Below are positions 49,580 to 59,261 of a stretch of 64,000 bases of DNA, in pieces. This stretch comes from Agrobacterium tumefaciens (lineage in GTDB: Bacteria > Pseudomonadota > Alphaproteobacteria > Rhizobiales > Rhizobiaceae): positions 2,324,501-2,388,500 of the forward strand of contig CP048485.1 in the NCBI GenBank assembly GCA_025560025.1. The letters run 5' to 3'. Both the position numbers and the translations under genes were made by a program. Under the pieces are notes generated by a model. The model was not told the origin of the DNA. It saw only the letters and a list, made by a program, of their open reading frames with translations, and did no database searches. Within the stretch, counting starts at the first letter, position 1. Each line of letters starts with the position of its first letter.

Positions 49580-50224
49580 TCAGACGAAGCGCCACACGGT
49601 GGTCTTTTTGACTTCGCTGTCCTCCAGGGCCCGCGTCACCGGCACCTGGTAGGTTGCCTCGGCGAAAAGGCGCTGTTTGGGTAGATAGGCGCGGCCCGGA
49701 TCGCCGATGAGCACGCTCACGCCCTTCTCCGTCAGCTCCAGAAACCATGGCACGAGAAGATCGGCAAAAGCGCGGTCATAAAACACGTCGCCCGCCAGCA
49801 GAACATCTGCCTCAATCGGCTTCCCAACCAGGTTGAGCCCGGTAAAATCGACAGCCACGCCATTAAGCGCTGCATTCAGCCGAATGGCCGTCTCCGTCCA
49901 GGGGTCGATATCGGCCGCCAGAACCGCACTGGCGCCCGCTTTTGCCGCAGCGATGGCGACGAGACCGGAGCCACTGGCAAAATCCAGCACGCGCTTGCCG
50001 CAAACGCTTTCGGGATGGTCGAGAACATAACGGGCAAGCCCCTGCCCACCCGCCCAGGCAAAGGCCCAGAAGGGCGGCGGCAGGCCGATCTCCTGCAACT
50101 CCTCCTCCGTCTTCAGCCACAGTTCATGGGCTTCGGTGGCAAGATGAAGGCGCAACTCCGGCACATGCGGCGGATGCATGATGGCAGCGTTGTCGAGGAT
50201 GAAGCGCTCGGGGTCTGTCCTCAC
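49580..50224 (-). CDS. METTL20-like protein lysine methyltransferase
   Basis: 214 residues from the GTG at 50224 (VRTDPERFILDNAA), just after the stop of the EVE gene. A GTG at 50266 would overlap that gene by 35 bp and has no better ribosome site. SAM-binding VLDFASGSGLVAIAAAKAGA and the post-motif GDVFYD are typical of seven-beta-strand methyltransferases of the METTL20/ETF-beta group, as is the N-terminal PFWAFAWAGGQGLARYVLD. An Agrobacterium homologue of METTL20 is reported to methylate ETF-beta and ribosomal L7/L12; identity with that protein is inferred. Confidence 0.82.
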   Translation of the reverse strand: MRTDPERFILDNAAIMHPPHVPELRLHLATEAHELWLKTEEELQEIGLPPPFWAFAWAGGQGLARYVLDHPESVCGKRVLDFASGSGLVAIAAAKAGASAVLAADIDPWTETAIRLNAALNGVAVDFTGLNLVGKPIEADVLLAGDVFYDRAFADLLVPWFLELTEKGVSVLIGDPGRAYLPKQRLFAEATYQVPVTRALEDSEVKKTTVWRFV

Positions 50225-50231
50225 CGGAGGA

Positions 50232-50675
50232 TCAGTCCGGTGACTTTGGCGGATTGGCGAGGCCACCCATACGGCAGACCTCGAGATATTCCTCTTCCGT
50301 CACCGGCTGCACGGAAAGCCGCATCGAAGTGACGAGAGACATCTTCTCCAGTTTCGGATTGGCCTTCACATCCTTCAGCGAAACCGGCTGCGGCATGTCA
50401 CAAACCGCACGGATATCCACGCAATCCCATTTCAGATCGCCTTCGGCGGTCGAATCCGGATGCGAAAGCGCACAGACTTCGACGATGCCGACGACATCAA
50501 GCCCCTCATTGGAATGGTAGAAGAAACCCTTATCGCCGATTTTCATGGCGCGCATGTTGTTGCGGGCCTGATAGTTGCGCACGCCGGTCCATTCTTCGCC
50601 GGCCTCACCCTTGGCCTTCTGCATCTCCCAGGACCATTTGAACGGCTCGGACTTGTAAAGCCAGTAATTCGCCAT
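50232..50675 (-). CDS. EVE-domain protein
   Basis: 147 residues, one EVE domain (thymocyte nuclear protein 1 type). Markers: ANYWLYKSEPFKWSWE, GVRNYQARNNMRAMKIGDKGFFYHS (key part RNYQARNNMRAM) and GIVEV. EVE domains belong to the PUA-like fold and recognise modified bases in DNA or RNA. It is fourth in a unit tsaD-gpsA-yciI-EVE-methyltransferase, 6 bp after yciI. Confidence 0.92.
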   Translation of the reverse strand: MANYWLYKSEPFKWSWEMQKAKGEAGEEWTGVRNYQARNNMRAMKIGDKGFFYHSNEGLDVVGIVEVCALSHPDSTAEGDLKWDCVDIRAVCDMPQPVSLKDVKANPKLEKMSLVTSMRLSVQPVTEEEYLEVCRMGGLANPPKSPD

Positions 50676-50681
50676 GGCCGA

Positions 50682-50975
50682 TCACGCTCCCGGATTGTTG
50701 AAGACCCAATTATAGGGCTTCACATCCACGCTTTCGAACAGGCCAGCCTTGGCATAGGGGTCGGCATCGGCAAGCGCCTTCGCGGCCTCGATATCGGCAG
50801 CTTCCACGATGACGAGGCTGCCATTTGGCTTACCTTCGGCGTCAAGAAACGGGCCGGCGATCTTCAGCGTGCCCTCGGCATTCAGCCTGTTCAGATGCTC
50901 CAGATGCGCCGGGCGCGTTTCCATACGCACGTTCAGATGGCCGGGCTTGTCCTTGCAGATAAACGCAAACAGCAT
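50682..50975 (-). CDS. YciI-family protein
   Basis: 97 residues. The fold markers are RMETRPAHLEHLNRL, the central IAGPFLD and the ADADPYAKAGLFESVDVKPYNW end (key part DPYAKAGLF), with the conserved His and Asp. YciI proteins are small dimeric enzymes or binding proteins of ferredoxin-like fold and mostly unknown role. It follows gpsA by 63 bp. Confidence 0.9.
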   Translation of the reverse strand: MLFAFICKDKPGHLNVRMETRPAHLEHLNRLNAEGTLKIAGPFLDAEGKPNGSLVIVEAADIEAAKALADADPYAKAGLFESVDVKPYNWVFNNPGA

Positions 50976-51038
50976 TCTCGTCTCCTCGTTAAAACATGTC
51001 CTCCAAAAGCGTCGGCGATTTGGAGCGAAGGCCTCACC

Positions 51039-52022
51039 TCATTCGGTGGTGATGGGCCGTGTCATCAATTGTTGCATGGCGCTCGCCACATCCAGATTGC
51101 CGTCGATAATGGCGGCCACCGCCTCGGTCACCGGCATGTCGACAGCATGATTTTCACCGAGCCGGGCGGCGACGGCTGCCGCAAAAGCGCCCTCCACCAG
51201 CCCGCCGGACATATCCTTGCCCTCACCCCGGCCGAGCGCGATGCCGAAACGCAGGTTTCGCGACTGGTGGCTGGTGGCGGTCAGAACCAGATCACCAAGG
51301 CCTGAAAGACCGCGCACCGTATCCGCCTTGCCGCCCATGGCGACGACCAGACGTGACATTTCGGCCAGCCCGCGCGAAATCAGCGCCGCCCGGGCGGAAT
51401 CACCCAGCCCGGCGCCTTCGACAATCCCGGCGGCGATGGCGAGCACGTTCTTCAACGCCCCGCCAAGCTGCACGCCGATGCGGTCGGTCGAAGCATAGAG
51501 CCTGAAGGTTCTGCCGGAAATCGTGGTCGCCAGGCGCTCGGCAATCCCCGCATCTTCCGCCGCAATCGCCATGGCCGTCGGCAATCCGCGCGCAATATCG
51601 GCAGCGAACCCCGGACCAGAGAGAACGGCGATTGGATGATGCGGCAGTTCCGCTTCCAGAAGTTCCGTCAGCAGGCGCCCCGAGCTGCGGTCGATACCCT
51701 TGGCGCAGGTGACGATAATGCAATCATCAGCCAGATAGGGGCCATAATGACGTGCCGCATCCGCATGGGCCTGCGAGGGCATGGCGAACAACACGATGCC
51801 GGCACCGGCCAGCACCTCCGGCTCGACGGAAAATTCAAGCGCATAGGGAAGGTCGGCACCCGGAAGAACGGCCTCGTGGATGCGATCCACCTTGAGATCG
51901 GCCATCAGGGACGCATCGCGGCCGAGCAGGGTCACGTCATGGCGGTTTTCCAGCGCGATGACGACGGCGAGCGCGGTTCCGAAGGCGCCAGCGCCGATAA
52001 CGACGATTTTCTCCCGCTGCAT
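51039..52022 (-). CDS. gpsA: NAD(P)-dependent glycerol-3-phosphate dehydrogenase
   Basis: 327 residues. NAD-binding [15 protein letters not shown], then [32 protein letters not shown] (active-site Lys) and [14 protein letters not shown]. It makes sn-glycerol-3-phosphate for phospholipids. Its ATG overlaps the tsaD stop by one base (TGATG). Confidence 0.97.
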   Translation of the reverse strand: MQREKIVVIGAGAFGTALAVVIALENRHDVTLLGRDASLMADLKVDRIHEAVLPGADLPYALEFSVEPEVLAGAGIVLFAMPSQAHADAARHYGPYLADDCIIVTCAKGIDRSSGRLLTELLEAELPHHPIAVLSGPGFAADIARGLPTAMAIAAEDAGIAERLATTISGRTFRLYASTDRIGVQLGGALKNVLAIAAGIVEGAGLGDSARAALISRGLAEMSRLVVAMGGKADTVRGLSGLGDLVLTATSHQSRNLRFGIALGRGEGKDMSGGLVEGAFAAAVAARLGENHAVDMPVTEAVAAIIDGNLDVASAMQQLMTRPITTE

Positions 52023-53119
52023 CAGGCCTTGGCTCCCCTTTTGCCGAAACCGATCAATGTCTCCGCGCTGCCATCAAGAGGCCAGCGTGAGCGCGGCGGA
52101 ATCTCCAGTGGGTCGGCTTGCCTGCCATCTGCCATCCGCTCCAGCCCGGCCCAGGCGATCATCGCAGCATTGTCGGTGCAGAGCCGGTGCGGCGGCGCAA
52201 CAAAGCGGAAGCCGTGCGTGTCGCAAAGCGCCTGCAGCGTCTGGCGGATTTCCTGATTGGCAGCTACGCCGCCAGCCACGACCAGCGCAGGCCTGGTTTC
52301 CAGATGCGGAAACTCCTGGCTGAAACGGGCAAGGCCCCGGCCGATGCGATCCTTGAGGGTGCGTGATACCGCCTTCTGGAAGGAGGCGCAGATATCGGCA
52401 ATATCATGCTCCGAAAGCGGTGCGATGGCGGTCGCGGCCTGTCGTACCGCCGTCTTCAGGCCGGAAAAGGAAAAATCGAGCCTTGCCTCACCCACCATCG
52501 GGCGCGGCAGCGCAAATCGGTCCGGATTGCCTTTCGCTGCTGCCTTTTCAACGGCAGGCCCACCGGGATAGGGCAGCCCCAGAAGCTTCGCCGTCTTGTC
52601 GAAGGCTTCCCCGAGCGCGTCATCGATGGTGGTGCCCCAGCGCTCATAGTCACCCACGCCGCGCACCAGCACCAGTTGCGTGTGGCCGCCGGAAACCAGC
52701 AGCATCAGATAGGGGAAAGAAAGGCCGTCGGTCAGGCGCGCCGTCAGCGCATGGCCTTCCAGATGGTTGATGGCGTAAAGAGGTTTGCCCGCCGCCTTCG
52801 CGATGGCCTTGCCCGTCATCAGCCCCACAAGAAGACCCCCGATGAGACCAGGGCCGGATGTGGCCGCTATGGCATCGACATCGGCAAGGGTGACACCCGC
52901 CTGCTCCAGCGCTTCTTCCACCAGCGTATCCAGCGCTTCGACATGAGCGCGCGCAGCAATTTCCGGCACCACGCCACCATAGGCGCTATGTTCCTCAAGC
53001 TGCGACAAAACGACGTCGGAGACGATCTCTCCACGCCCGTCCGCATGCCGAACCACAATGGATGCAGCGGTTTCGTCACAGCTTGTCTCTATGCCGAGGA
53101 TACGAAGAAAGGGGGTCAT
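52022..53119 (-). CDS. tsaD: tRNA N6-adenosine threonylcarbamoyltransferase TsaD
   Basis: 365 residues from the ATG at 53119. [16 protein letters not shown], metal-binding NHLEGH (H119, H123), [15 protein letters not shown] and [13 protein letters not shown] are the family signatures. It completes the t6A modification of ANN-decoding tRNAs with TsaBE. First gene of the leftward tsaD-gpsA-yciI-EVE-methyltransferase unit. It diverges from hemC with a 73-bp gap. Confidence 0.98.
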   Translation of the reverse strand: MTPFLRILGIETSCDETAASIVVRHADGRGEIVSDVVLSQLEEHSAYGGVVPEIAARAHVEALDTLVEEALEQAGVTLADVDAIAATSGPGLIGGLLVGLMTGKAIAKAAGKPLYAINHLEGHALTARLTDGLSFPYLMLLVSGGHTQLVLVRGVGDYERWGTTIDDALGEAFDKTAKLLGLPYPGGPAVEKAAAKGNPDRFALPRPMVGEARLDFSFSGLKTAVRQAATAIAPLSEHDIADICASFQKAVSRTLKDRIGRGLARFSQEFPHLETRPALVVAGGVAANQEIRQTLQALCDTHGFRFVAPPHRLCTDNAAMIAWAGLERMADGRQADPLEIPPRSRWPLDGSAETLIGFGKRGAKA

Positions 53120-53192
53120 CAAATCTGTTCGTTCATTGCGATCATGCGCTGAGTTGGTCTAAGACAACTCCGGTAACAATGGATAGACGCGG

Positions 53193-54122
53193 ATGCAAAC
53201 AAAACCTTTCCGAATCGGCACGCGCGGCAGCCCTCTGGCGCTTGCACAGGCTTACGAGACCCGTAACCGGCTGATGTCGGCGCATGGTCTGCCGGAAGAT
53301 ATGTTCGAAGTCGTCGTGCTGTCCACCAAGGGTGACCGGATAACCGACCGGGCTTTGTCAGAGATCGGCGGCAAGGGGCTGTTTACGGAGGAACTGGAGA
53401 GCCAGCTTCTGTCCGGCGAACTCGATATTGCCGTGCATTCCTCCAAGGACATGCCAACCGTTCCGCCTCAAGGTCTGCATCTCTCTGCCTTCCTGCCGCG
53501 CGAAGACATGCGCGATGCCTTTATCGGCCGCACCGCACCGAAACTTCTGGAGCTACCGCAGGGTGCCGTGGTCGGCTCGGCATCCCTGCGCCGCCAGGCG
53601 CTGATCCGCCGCCTGCGGCCGGATCTGAGCGTCATCATCTTTCGCGGCCAGGTGGAAACCCGCCTGCGTAAACTCGAAGAAGGTCAGGCGGATGCCACGC
53701 TTCTCGCCTTTGCCGGCTTGAAGAGGCTGGGCATGGACAATGTCCCGACGGAAATCCTCGATCCGAAGGATTTCCCGCCAGCTCCCGCGCAGGGTGCGAT
53801 CTGCGTCGAGAGCCGCGTCGGTGACACGCGCATGGACGTGTTGCTGTCATCCATCAACGACATGCCCACCTATGATGCGGTCACCTGCGAGCGCGCCTTT
53901 CTGGCAGCCCTCGATGGTTCCTGTCGCACCCCCATTGCGGGCTATGCCACGTGTGACAGTGAGGAGCTGCATTTTTCCGGCCTGATCCTCACCCCGGACG
54001 GACAGACGAGCCACAGCGTCGAGATTTCCGGAGCTCGCAAGGATGCCGAAGCTTTGGGTCGCAAGGCCGGCGAGGACGTGCGCGCCCGGGCCGGCAGCAA
54101 CTTCTTCGATGGCTGGAGCTGA
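53193..54122 (+). CDS. hemC: Porphobilinogen deaminase (hydroxymethylbilane synthase)
   Basis: 309 residues. [41 protein letters not shown] and the dipyrromethane-cofactor cysteine C244 ([13 protein letters not shown]) are complete. It polymerises four porphobilinogens. First gene of hemC-hemD-mic60-hemY. Confidence 0.98.
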   Translation: MQTKPFRIGTRGSPLALAQAYETRNRLMSAHGLPEDMFEVVVLSTKGDRITDRALSEIGGKGLFTEELESQLLSGELDIAVHSSKDMPTVPPQGLHLSAFLPREDMRDAFIGRTAPKLLELPQGAVVGSASLRRQALIRRLRPDLSVIIFRGQVETRLRKLEEGQADATLLAFAGLKRLGMDNVPTEILDPKDFPPAPAQGAICVESRVGDTRMDVLLSSINDMPTYDAVTCERAFLAALDGSCRTPIAGYATCDSEELHFSGLILTPDGQTSHSVEISGARKDAEALGRKAGEDVRARAGSNFFDGWS

Positions 54123-54126
54123 GCCG

Positions 54127-54867
54127 ATGCGGATCGTCGTCACCCGGCCGCATCGTTCGGGCGAAAAGACGGCCGCAAAGCTTGAAGCCCTCGGCCACGA
54201 GCCGGTGCTTCTCCCGCTGTTTCATCCTGTCCACCACGGCCAGCGCGCCATCCCGGCATTGTCGGACCCGCTATCAGCCATTGCGGCCACCAGCGCCGAG
54301 GCCCTGCGATCGCTGGAGACCCTGCGCGACCGACTTGCACCCCATTGGTCAAAACCGCTCTTCGCCGTCGGCGAGGCGACGGCGGAAGCGGCAGAAACAA
54401 TCGGCTTCACGAATATCTTCACCGCCTCGGGCGATGCGGTGGGTCTCGCCGGGCTCGTCGCGGAGCATCGCTCCCTTTTGAAGAACGAGGGCCCCCTGCT
54501 TTATCTCGCCGGTACGCCACGAGGCACCGTGTTCGAAGACGGCCTTGCTGCTGCCGGGATCCCATTCCGGGCAGTCGACTGTTACGAAATGCAGCTGTCA
54601 GATCTTTCGGACGATATGCTTGAAACGGCGCTTCTGAAGAGAACTGCCGATGTGGTGCTGCTTTATTCATCGGAAGCGGCAAAGGCATTTTTCCGTCACG
54701 CGTCGGCGGAAAAATATGTGGCGGCGCTGGGCTCTACACAATTCGTCTGCATCAGCCGCAATGTGCTTTCGCTGGTTCCGGAAATCTTTCGCGAGAATAC
54801 AGCGGCGGCAGAAAGCGCGAACGAAGCGGCGATGTTTGAACTTCTTCCCGGTAAGTCGGGAACCTAA
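54127..54867 (+). CDS. hemD: Uroporphyrinogen-III synthase
   Basis: 246 residues from the ATG at 54127, four bases after the hemC stop. Start MRIVVTRPHRSGEKTA, central FAVGEATAEAAETIGF, and VVLLYSSEAAKAFF are typical of this poorly conserved family. It closes and inverts ring D of the tetrapyrrole. Position right after hemC removes doubt. Confidence 0.95.
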   Translation: MRIVVTRPHRSGEKTAAKLEALGHEPVLLPLFHPVHHGQRAIPALSDPLSAIAATSAEALRSLETLRDRLAPHWSKPLFAVGEATAEAAETIGFTNIFTASGDAVGLAGLVAEHRSLLKNEGPLLYLAGTPRGTVFEDGLAAAGIPFRAVDCYEMQLSDLSDDMLETALLKRTADVVLLYSSEAAKAFFRHASAEKYVAALGSTQFVCISRNVLSLVPEIFRENTAAAESANEAAMFELLPGKSGT

Positions 54868-54940
54868 TTCGGGCTCGCCCCTTTCCTTTGCCGCCGTCAC
54901 TGACTAGGTTTAGACTATTGCAGGCAGAAATGAGGTTGTC

Positions 54941-56401
54941 ATGGTATCGGGAAAGCCGCCACGCCACTCCAAGTCCAAAGCCGAACCGGTCACCATCGAC
55001 CTGGACGCAAAAGACGTGAAAGCAATTTCCGCCGACGTGGACGCTGCCAAGACTGACGACCGGACCAGCGAGAAGGCCACAACCGGAGAACCCGGCGTTT
55101 CTGAACAAAAGCCTGCGGCAACCGCAGCGGCGAACCCTGCCCCGGTTTGGGACCAGCCACACAAGACCCCGATCGAGCCCGAACCGAACGTCCACAAGGC
55201 AGAGGCCGCAGCCGAACGGCCACAGGGGGAGAAGCCCGTGGACAAGCAGACAGAAGCCGTTTCGACGACCCCTGTTCCGCCTAAAACCGATGCGAAGCCC
55301 ACGACAGGTACCATCGGGGCAAGCGCCTCTTCCTCCGCCGCAACCGGCGCAAAGCCTGCGACTTCTGCTTCCACATCATCGGCCTCTGCCGCATCCGGAA
55401 GCGCGACTGCCAGCGCAAGACCCTCGACCAGCACCCCATCGTCGGGACCGGTCAGGCCCTCCACGCCGCAGCAACCCGAACGCAAACAGGCCGCAACCTC
55501 CGGCCTCATCGCGGCCGGTATCGTTGGTGGCCTCGTGGCGCTCGCCGCTGCCGGCAGCATGCAATATGCCGGCATCCTGCCGTCCTTTAGTGCCGGCAGA
55601 ACCGGAAGCGATGAGATCGCGGCACTGAAAACCGATCTCGGTAGTCTGCGTCAACAGCTCGCCAATGTTCCGACCAGCAGCGGAGATACTTCGGCGCTGG
55701 AACAACGCATCGCAACCCTCGAGAACGCAAAGGGCGAGGCGCCACAGGTAGATGCACTTTCGGAAAAAATAGCAGCACTGGAATCCGCGCTCCAGTCGGA
55801 GCGATCCGCGCAGGCTTCAGCGACGGCGGATTTGACGCGTCGACTGACCGATGCGGAAGCGAAGGTCAATGAACCGCGCGACGATATCGAAGTCGCCCGC
55901 GCCATCGCATCGGCCGCTCTGAAGGCCGCGATTGATCGGAGCGGACCGTTCCTGACCGAACTCGATACGCTCTCCAAGGTGACCCCTGACGATCCCGCCA
56001 TCGCATCGCTGCAATCCTTTGCCGCAACCGGTGTGCCATCGCGTTCGGAACTGATGCAGAAGTTTCCGGACGTTGCCAATTCCATGCTGTCCGCCATCAA
56101 TCAGCCCGATCCCAACCAAGGCATCGTTGAGCGCCTGACGGAAAGCGCCTTTTCGCTGGTGAAGGTGCGCCCGGTTGGAAATATCGAAGGCGAGACACCC
56201 GACGCCATGATCGCGCGGATGGAGAACAAGCTGCGCAATGGCGATCTTCAGGGAGCGGCGCTCGAATGGAATGGACTTCCCGAGGTCGCCAGGACGGCAT
56301 CCGCCGATTACAAAAAATCTCTGGATGCACGGATCGAGGTTGAAAACCTGGTGGGTGGCACCTTGACCCGCGCCATCACCAGCACCGGTAAGCAGGGGTG
56401 A
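54941..56401 (+). CDS. Bacterial Mic60/mitofilin homologue
   Basis: 486 residues. A low-complexity Ala/Pro/Ser/Thr-rich cytoplasmic region (to about 185) is followed by one membrane helix (about 187-212), a coiled coil (about 225-315) and a mitofilin-type C-terminal region (about 320-480). This plan and the place between hemD and hemY are those of alphaproteobacterial Mic60, the ancestor of the mitochondrial crista-junction protein. It probably bends the inner membrane or ties it to the outer one. Translation follows hemD by 73 bp. Confidence 0.88.
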   Translation: MVSGKPPRHSKSKAEPVTIDLDAKDVKAISADVDAAKTDDRTSEKATTGEPGVSEQKPAATAAANPAPVWDQPHKTPIEPEPNVHKAEAAAERPQGEKPVDKQTEAVSTTPVPPKTDAKPTTGTIGASASSSAATGAKPATSASTSSASAASGSATASARPSTSTPSSGPVRPSTPQQPERKQAATSGLIAAGIVGGLVALAAAGSMQYAGILPSFSAGRTGSDEIAALKTDLGSLRQQLANVPTSSGDTSALEQRIATLENAKGEAPQVDALSEKIAALESALQSERSAQASATADLTRRLTDAEAKVNEPRDDIEVARAIASAALKAAIDRSGPFLTELDTLSKVTPDDPAIASLQSFAATGVPSRSELMQKFPDVANSMLSAINQPDPNQGIVERLTESAFSLVKVRPVGNIEGETPDAMIARMENKLRNGDLQGAALEWNGLPEVARTASADYKKSLDARIEVENLVGGTLTRAITSTGKQG

Positions 56402-56405
56402 GGGC

Positions 56406-58025
56406 ATGACCAGAATTCTGACTTTCGCCCTTATCGTTCTGGCGCTCGGCTTCGGTTTCTCGTGGCTGGCGGATAGGCCCGGCGTGCTTTCCATCGTCTG
56501 GCAGGGCCAGCTGATCGAAATGAGCCTGATGGTCGCCGCCTCGATCATCGCGGCGCTGGTTGCCGCCGTCATGCTGGTCTGGTGGATCGTCAACGCCATA
56601 TGGACGTCGCCGAACGCCGCCCGGCGTTATTTTCGCGCCCGCAAGCGCGACCGTGGTTATCAGGCGCTCTCCACCGGCCTCATCGCCGCCGGCGCCGGCA
56701 ATGCCATCCTCGCCCGCAAGATGACGGCCCGTACCCAAGGGTTGCTCAGCGCCGACCAGGAGCCGCTTATCCACCTGCTCGATGCACAGGCTGACCTCAT
56801 TGAAGGCAAATATGACGAGGCGCGACGCAAATTCGAGGCGATGTCCCGCGATCCCGAGACCCGGGAGCTTGGTCTTCGCGGCCTCTATATCGAGGCCCGC
56901 CGTCAGGGGGCCTATGAGGCCGCCCAGCAATATGCCGAGGACGCGGCGGAAAAGGCCCCTTACCTGCCATGGGCAGCGCAGGCGACGCTGGAAAACCGCT
57001 GCCGCAATGGACAATGGGACGACGCGATCCGCCTCCTCGACCAGCAGAAGGCGGCAGGCGTCATCGAACGCGGTGAGGCGGAACGCCTGAAAGCCGTGCT
57101 TCTCACTGCGAAGGCCGGTGAAAAACTGGAAAGCGATCCGGTGGGCGCACGCGAGGATGCCAAACACGCCCTCAAGCTCGCGAAAAGCCTTGTGCCTGCA
57201 GCATTGATCGCCGCAAAATCCTATCTGCGCGAGGACAATCTGCGCAAGGCAGCAACGGTTCTGGAGCCGGTCTGGAAGACCGATCCGCACCCGCAGATAG
57301 CAGAGCTTTACGTGCGGGCGCGCAGCGGCGATACGGCTATTGACCGCCTGAAACGCGCCGAACGGCTTGAAAGCCTGAAGCCCAACAACATCGAATCCCT
57401 CTTCGCCGTGGCGCAGGCCGCACTCGACGCCAAGGAATTTGCCAAGGCGCGAGCCAAGGCAGAGGCCGCCGCCCGCATCGAGCCACGCGAAAGCATCTTC
57501 CTGCTGATGGCCGATATCGAGGAGGCTGAAACCGGCGATCAGGGCCGGGTGCGCTACTGGATGGCGCAGGCCCTGCGCGCGCCGCGTGATCCGGCCTGGG
57601 TGGCCGACGGCATCGCCTCGGAAAAATGGCTGCCCGTTTCGCCCGTCACCGGCCGTCTCGATGCCTTCGAATGGAAAGCGCCTTTCGGCCAGCTCGAAGG
57701 CCCCGTCGAAGATCTGACCATCGAAAATGCGATTGCTGCAGCACCGCCCCGCGCCGAACCCGCTCCCGCAACCATCATTGTCGACAAGGCCGCCGAGCCT
57801 GTTCTCGAGCCGAAACCCGCTCCACCGGCTGCGCCGATCGAGGTCAAGCCGGTCGTATCGGTTCCCAAGGAAAAAGAACCGGCGACAATCGAAGCACCGG
57901 CGGAAGCGGACATGGCCGACGCGAAGGCCGAAGCGGTACCCTTTTTCGGCGGCGCGCCGGATGATCCGGGCGTCAAGAAACCGGGCGTGGAAGCCGAACC
58001 CAAGACCCGGCTCAAACTCTTCTGA
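56406..58025 (+). CDS. hemY: HemY-type TPR membrane protein
   Basis: 539 residues. Two membrane helices (about 4-22 and 38-62), then the HemY N-terminal domain (NAARRYFRARKRDRGYQALSTGL; key part YFRARKRDRGYQAL) and tetratricopeptide-like repeats to about residue 400. A Pro/Glu/Ala-rich tail ends the protein. This HemY is not protoporphyrinogen oxidase; its exact role in haem synthesis is unsettled. It begins 4 bp after mic60. Confidence 0.93.
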   Translation: MTRILTFALIVLALGFGFSWLADRPGVLSIVWQGQLIEMSLMVAASIIAALVAAVMLVWWIVNAIWTSPNAARRYFRARKRDRGYQALSTGLIAAGAGNAILARKMTARTQGLLSADQEPLIHLLDAQADLIEGKYDEARRKFEAMSRDPETRELGLRGLYIEARRQGAYEAAQQYAEDAAEKAPYLPWAAQATLENRCRNGQWDDAIRLLDQQKAAGVIERGEAERLKAVLLTAKAGEKLESDPVGAREDAKHALKLAKSLVPAALIAAKSYLREDNLRKAATVLEPVWKTDPHPQIAELYVRARSGDTAIDRLKRAERLESLKPNNIESLFAVAQAALDAKEFAKARAKAEAAARIEPRESIFLLMADIEEAETGDQGRVRYWMAQALRAPRDPAWVADGIASEKWLPVSPVTGRLDAFEWKAPFGQLEGPVEDLTIENAIAAAPPRAEPAPATIIVDKAAEPVLEPKPAPPAAPIEVKPVVSVPKEKEPATIEAPAEADMADAKAEAVPFFGGAPDDPGVKKPGVEAEPKTRLKLF

Positions 58026-58039
58026 CGAACAGGCTATCA

Positions 58040-58528
58040 ATGTTCAACCAAATACAGTCGTTTATTCAGAACCTCGTCGGCCAGCACACGGATGAATTCG
58101 GCCCTGATGATCTGAGGGTAGCAGTTGCCGCCCTCTGTTTTCAGGTGATGGAAGCCGACGGCACAGTCTCGAAAAGCGAGCGCGACCGTCTTCGCGAAAT
58201 CCTCCAGGATTATTATCATCTCGACGCCGGCAAGCTGGACGCGCTTCTCACCGCAGGCCAGGAGGCCGGCAAGGAAGCCGTCGATTATTATCGTTTCACC
58301 ACCGATATCCGCCGCCATCTCGATGAAGATCAGCGCGTGGAGCTTATTGGCATACTCTGGGATATTGTTTACGCTGACGGCGAACGAAGCGAAATGGAAG
58401 ACCATGTGATCTGGCGTGTCGCCGATCTGCTTGGCGTTTCAGTTCGCGACAGGGTTCTGCAACGTCAGCAGGCCGCCACGAGGTCCGGGCCCGCTGAAGA
58501 AAGCGAAAACAAAGACGATGCTGTTTGA
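58040..58528 (+). CDS. TerB-family protein
   Basis: 162 residues, a single all-helical TerB domain (DLRVAVAALCFQVMEADGTVSKSERDRL and GILWDIVYADGERSEMEDHVIWRVADLLGV; key parts MEADGTVSKSE and VYADGERSEME). The paired acidic loops are metal-binding in this family. Although named for tellurite resistance, such stand-alone genes are widespread with unknown function. It starts 14 bp after hemY, and its last 11 bases overlap the next gene. Confidence 0.9.
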   Translation: MFNQIQSFIQNLVGQHTDEFGPDDLRVAVAALCFQVMEADGTVSKSERDRLREILQDYYHLDAGKLDALLTAGQEAGKEAVDYYRFTTDIRRHLDEDQRVELIGILWDIVYADGERSEMEDHVIWRVADLLGVSVRDRVLQRQQAATRSGPAEESENKDDAV

Positions 58529-59249
58529 CCCTTCCAGGCAACAGAGCAGACAACCTTCCCTGCTCGTGGTCCTGCATCAGGAACGTTCCACGCCCGGCCG
58601 CGTTGGCCAGATGCTGGTGGAAAAAGGCTATCGTCTGGATATAAGACGCCCCGCGCTCGGCGATGACCTGCCGCAAACGCTGGAAAAACATGCGGGCGCC
58701 ATCATCTTCGGCGGCCCGATGAGCGCCAATGACCCGCATGATTACGTCAAGGCCGAAATCGACTGGCTGAAGGTACCGTTGAAGGAAAACAAGCCCTTTC
58801 TCGGCATCTGTCTTGGCGCGCAGATGCTGTCCAAACATCTGGGCGGCAAGGTCGAGGCCGACAGGGAAGGCAAGGTGGAGATCGGCTGGTATCCGCTTCA
58901 CGCCACCGAACACGGACGGCTCCTGATGCCGCATTGGCCGAAGATGGTCTATCATTTTCACCGCGAGGGTTTCGAACTTCCCCGGGGAGCCGAGCTTCTG
59001 GCGTCAGGCGAGACCTATCCCAATCAGGCTTATCGATATGGAAAAAATGCCTGGGGCCTGCAGTTTCACGCCGAATTGACACGCGCCATGATGCATAGCT
59101 GGGTGGTGCGCGGCGCGCAGCGTTTCGGCATGCCTAATGCGCAGGTCGGCAGCCAGCATCTGGAGGGCCGTATGTTGTTCGACACGCCGCTCCGGTCATG
59201 GCTCGGCAATTTCCTTGATCTGGTTTTTGAAGGCAAGGCGCAGCGCTGA
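58518..59249 (+). CDS. Class I glutamine amidotransferase-like protein
   Basis: 243 residues from the ATG at 58518, inside the end of terB. The nucleophile elbow is GICLGAQM with C98. The His and Glu of the triad are H184 and E186 in LQFHAELT; most relatives have FHPE here, so a Pro is replaced by Ala. GGPMSANDP is the oxyanion strand. It resembles GMP-synthase-like proteins such as YfeJ or gamma-glutamyl hydrolases; the substrate is unknown. Confidence 0.88.
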   Translation: MLFDPSRQQSRQPSLLVVLHQERSTPGRVGQMLVEKGYRLDIRRPALGDDLPQTLEKHAGAIIFGGPMSANDPHDYVKAEIDWLKVPLKENKPFLGICLGAQMLSKHLGGKVEADREGKVEIGWYPLHATEHGRLLMPHWPKMVYHFHREGFELPRGAELLASGETYPNQAYRYGKNAWGLQFHAELTRAMMHSWVVRGAQRFGMPNAQVGSQHLEGRMLFDTPLRSWLGNFLDLVFEGKAQR

Positions 59250-59261
59250 AGCAATCCGCCG

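Noticed and set aside
56376..58040. A 554-codon open frame opposite hemY
   Set aside because: Antisense of a well-supported gene, low-quality composition.
58040..58528. Tellurite resistance operon
   Set aside because: Only a lone TerB domain; no terZCDE genes nearby.
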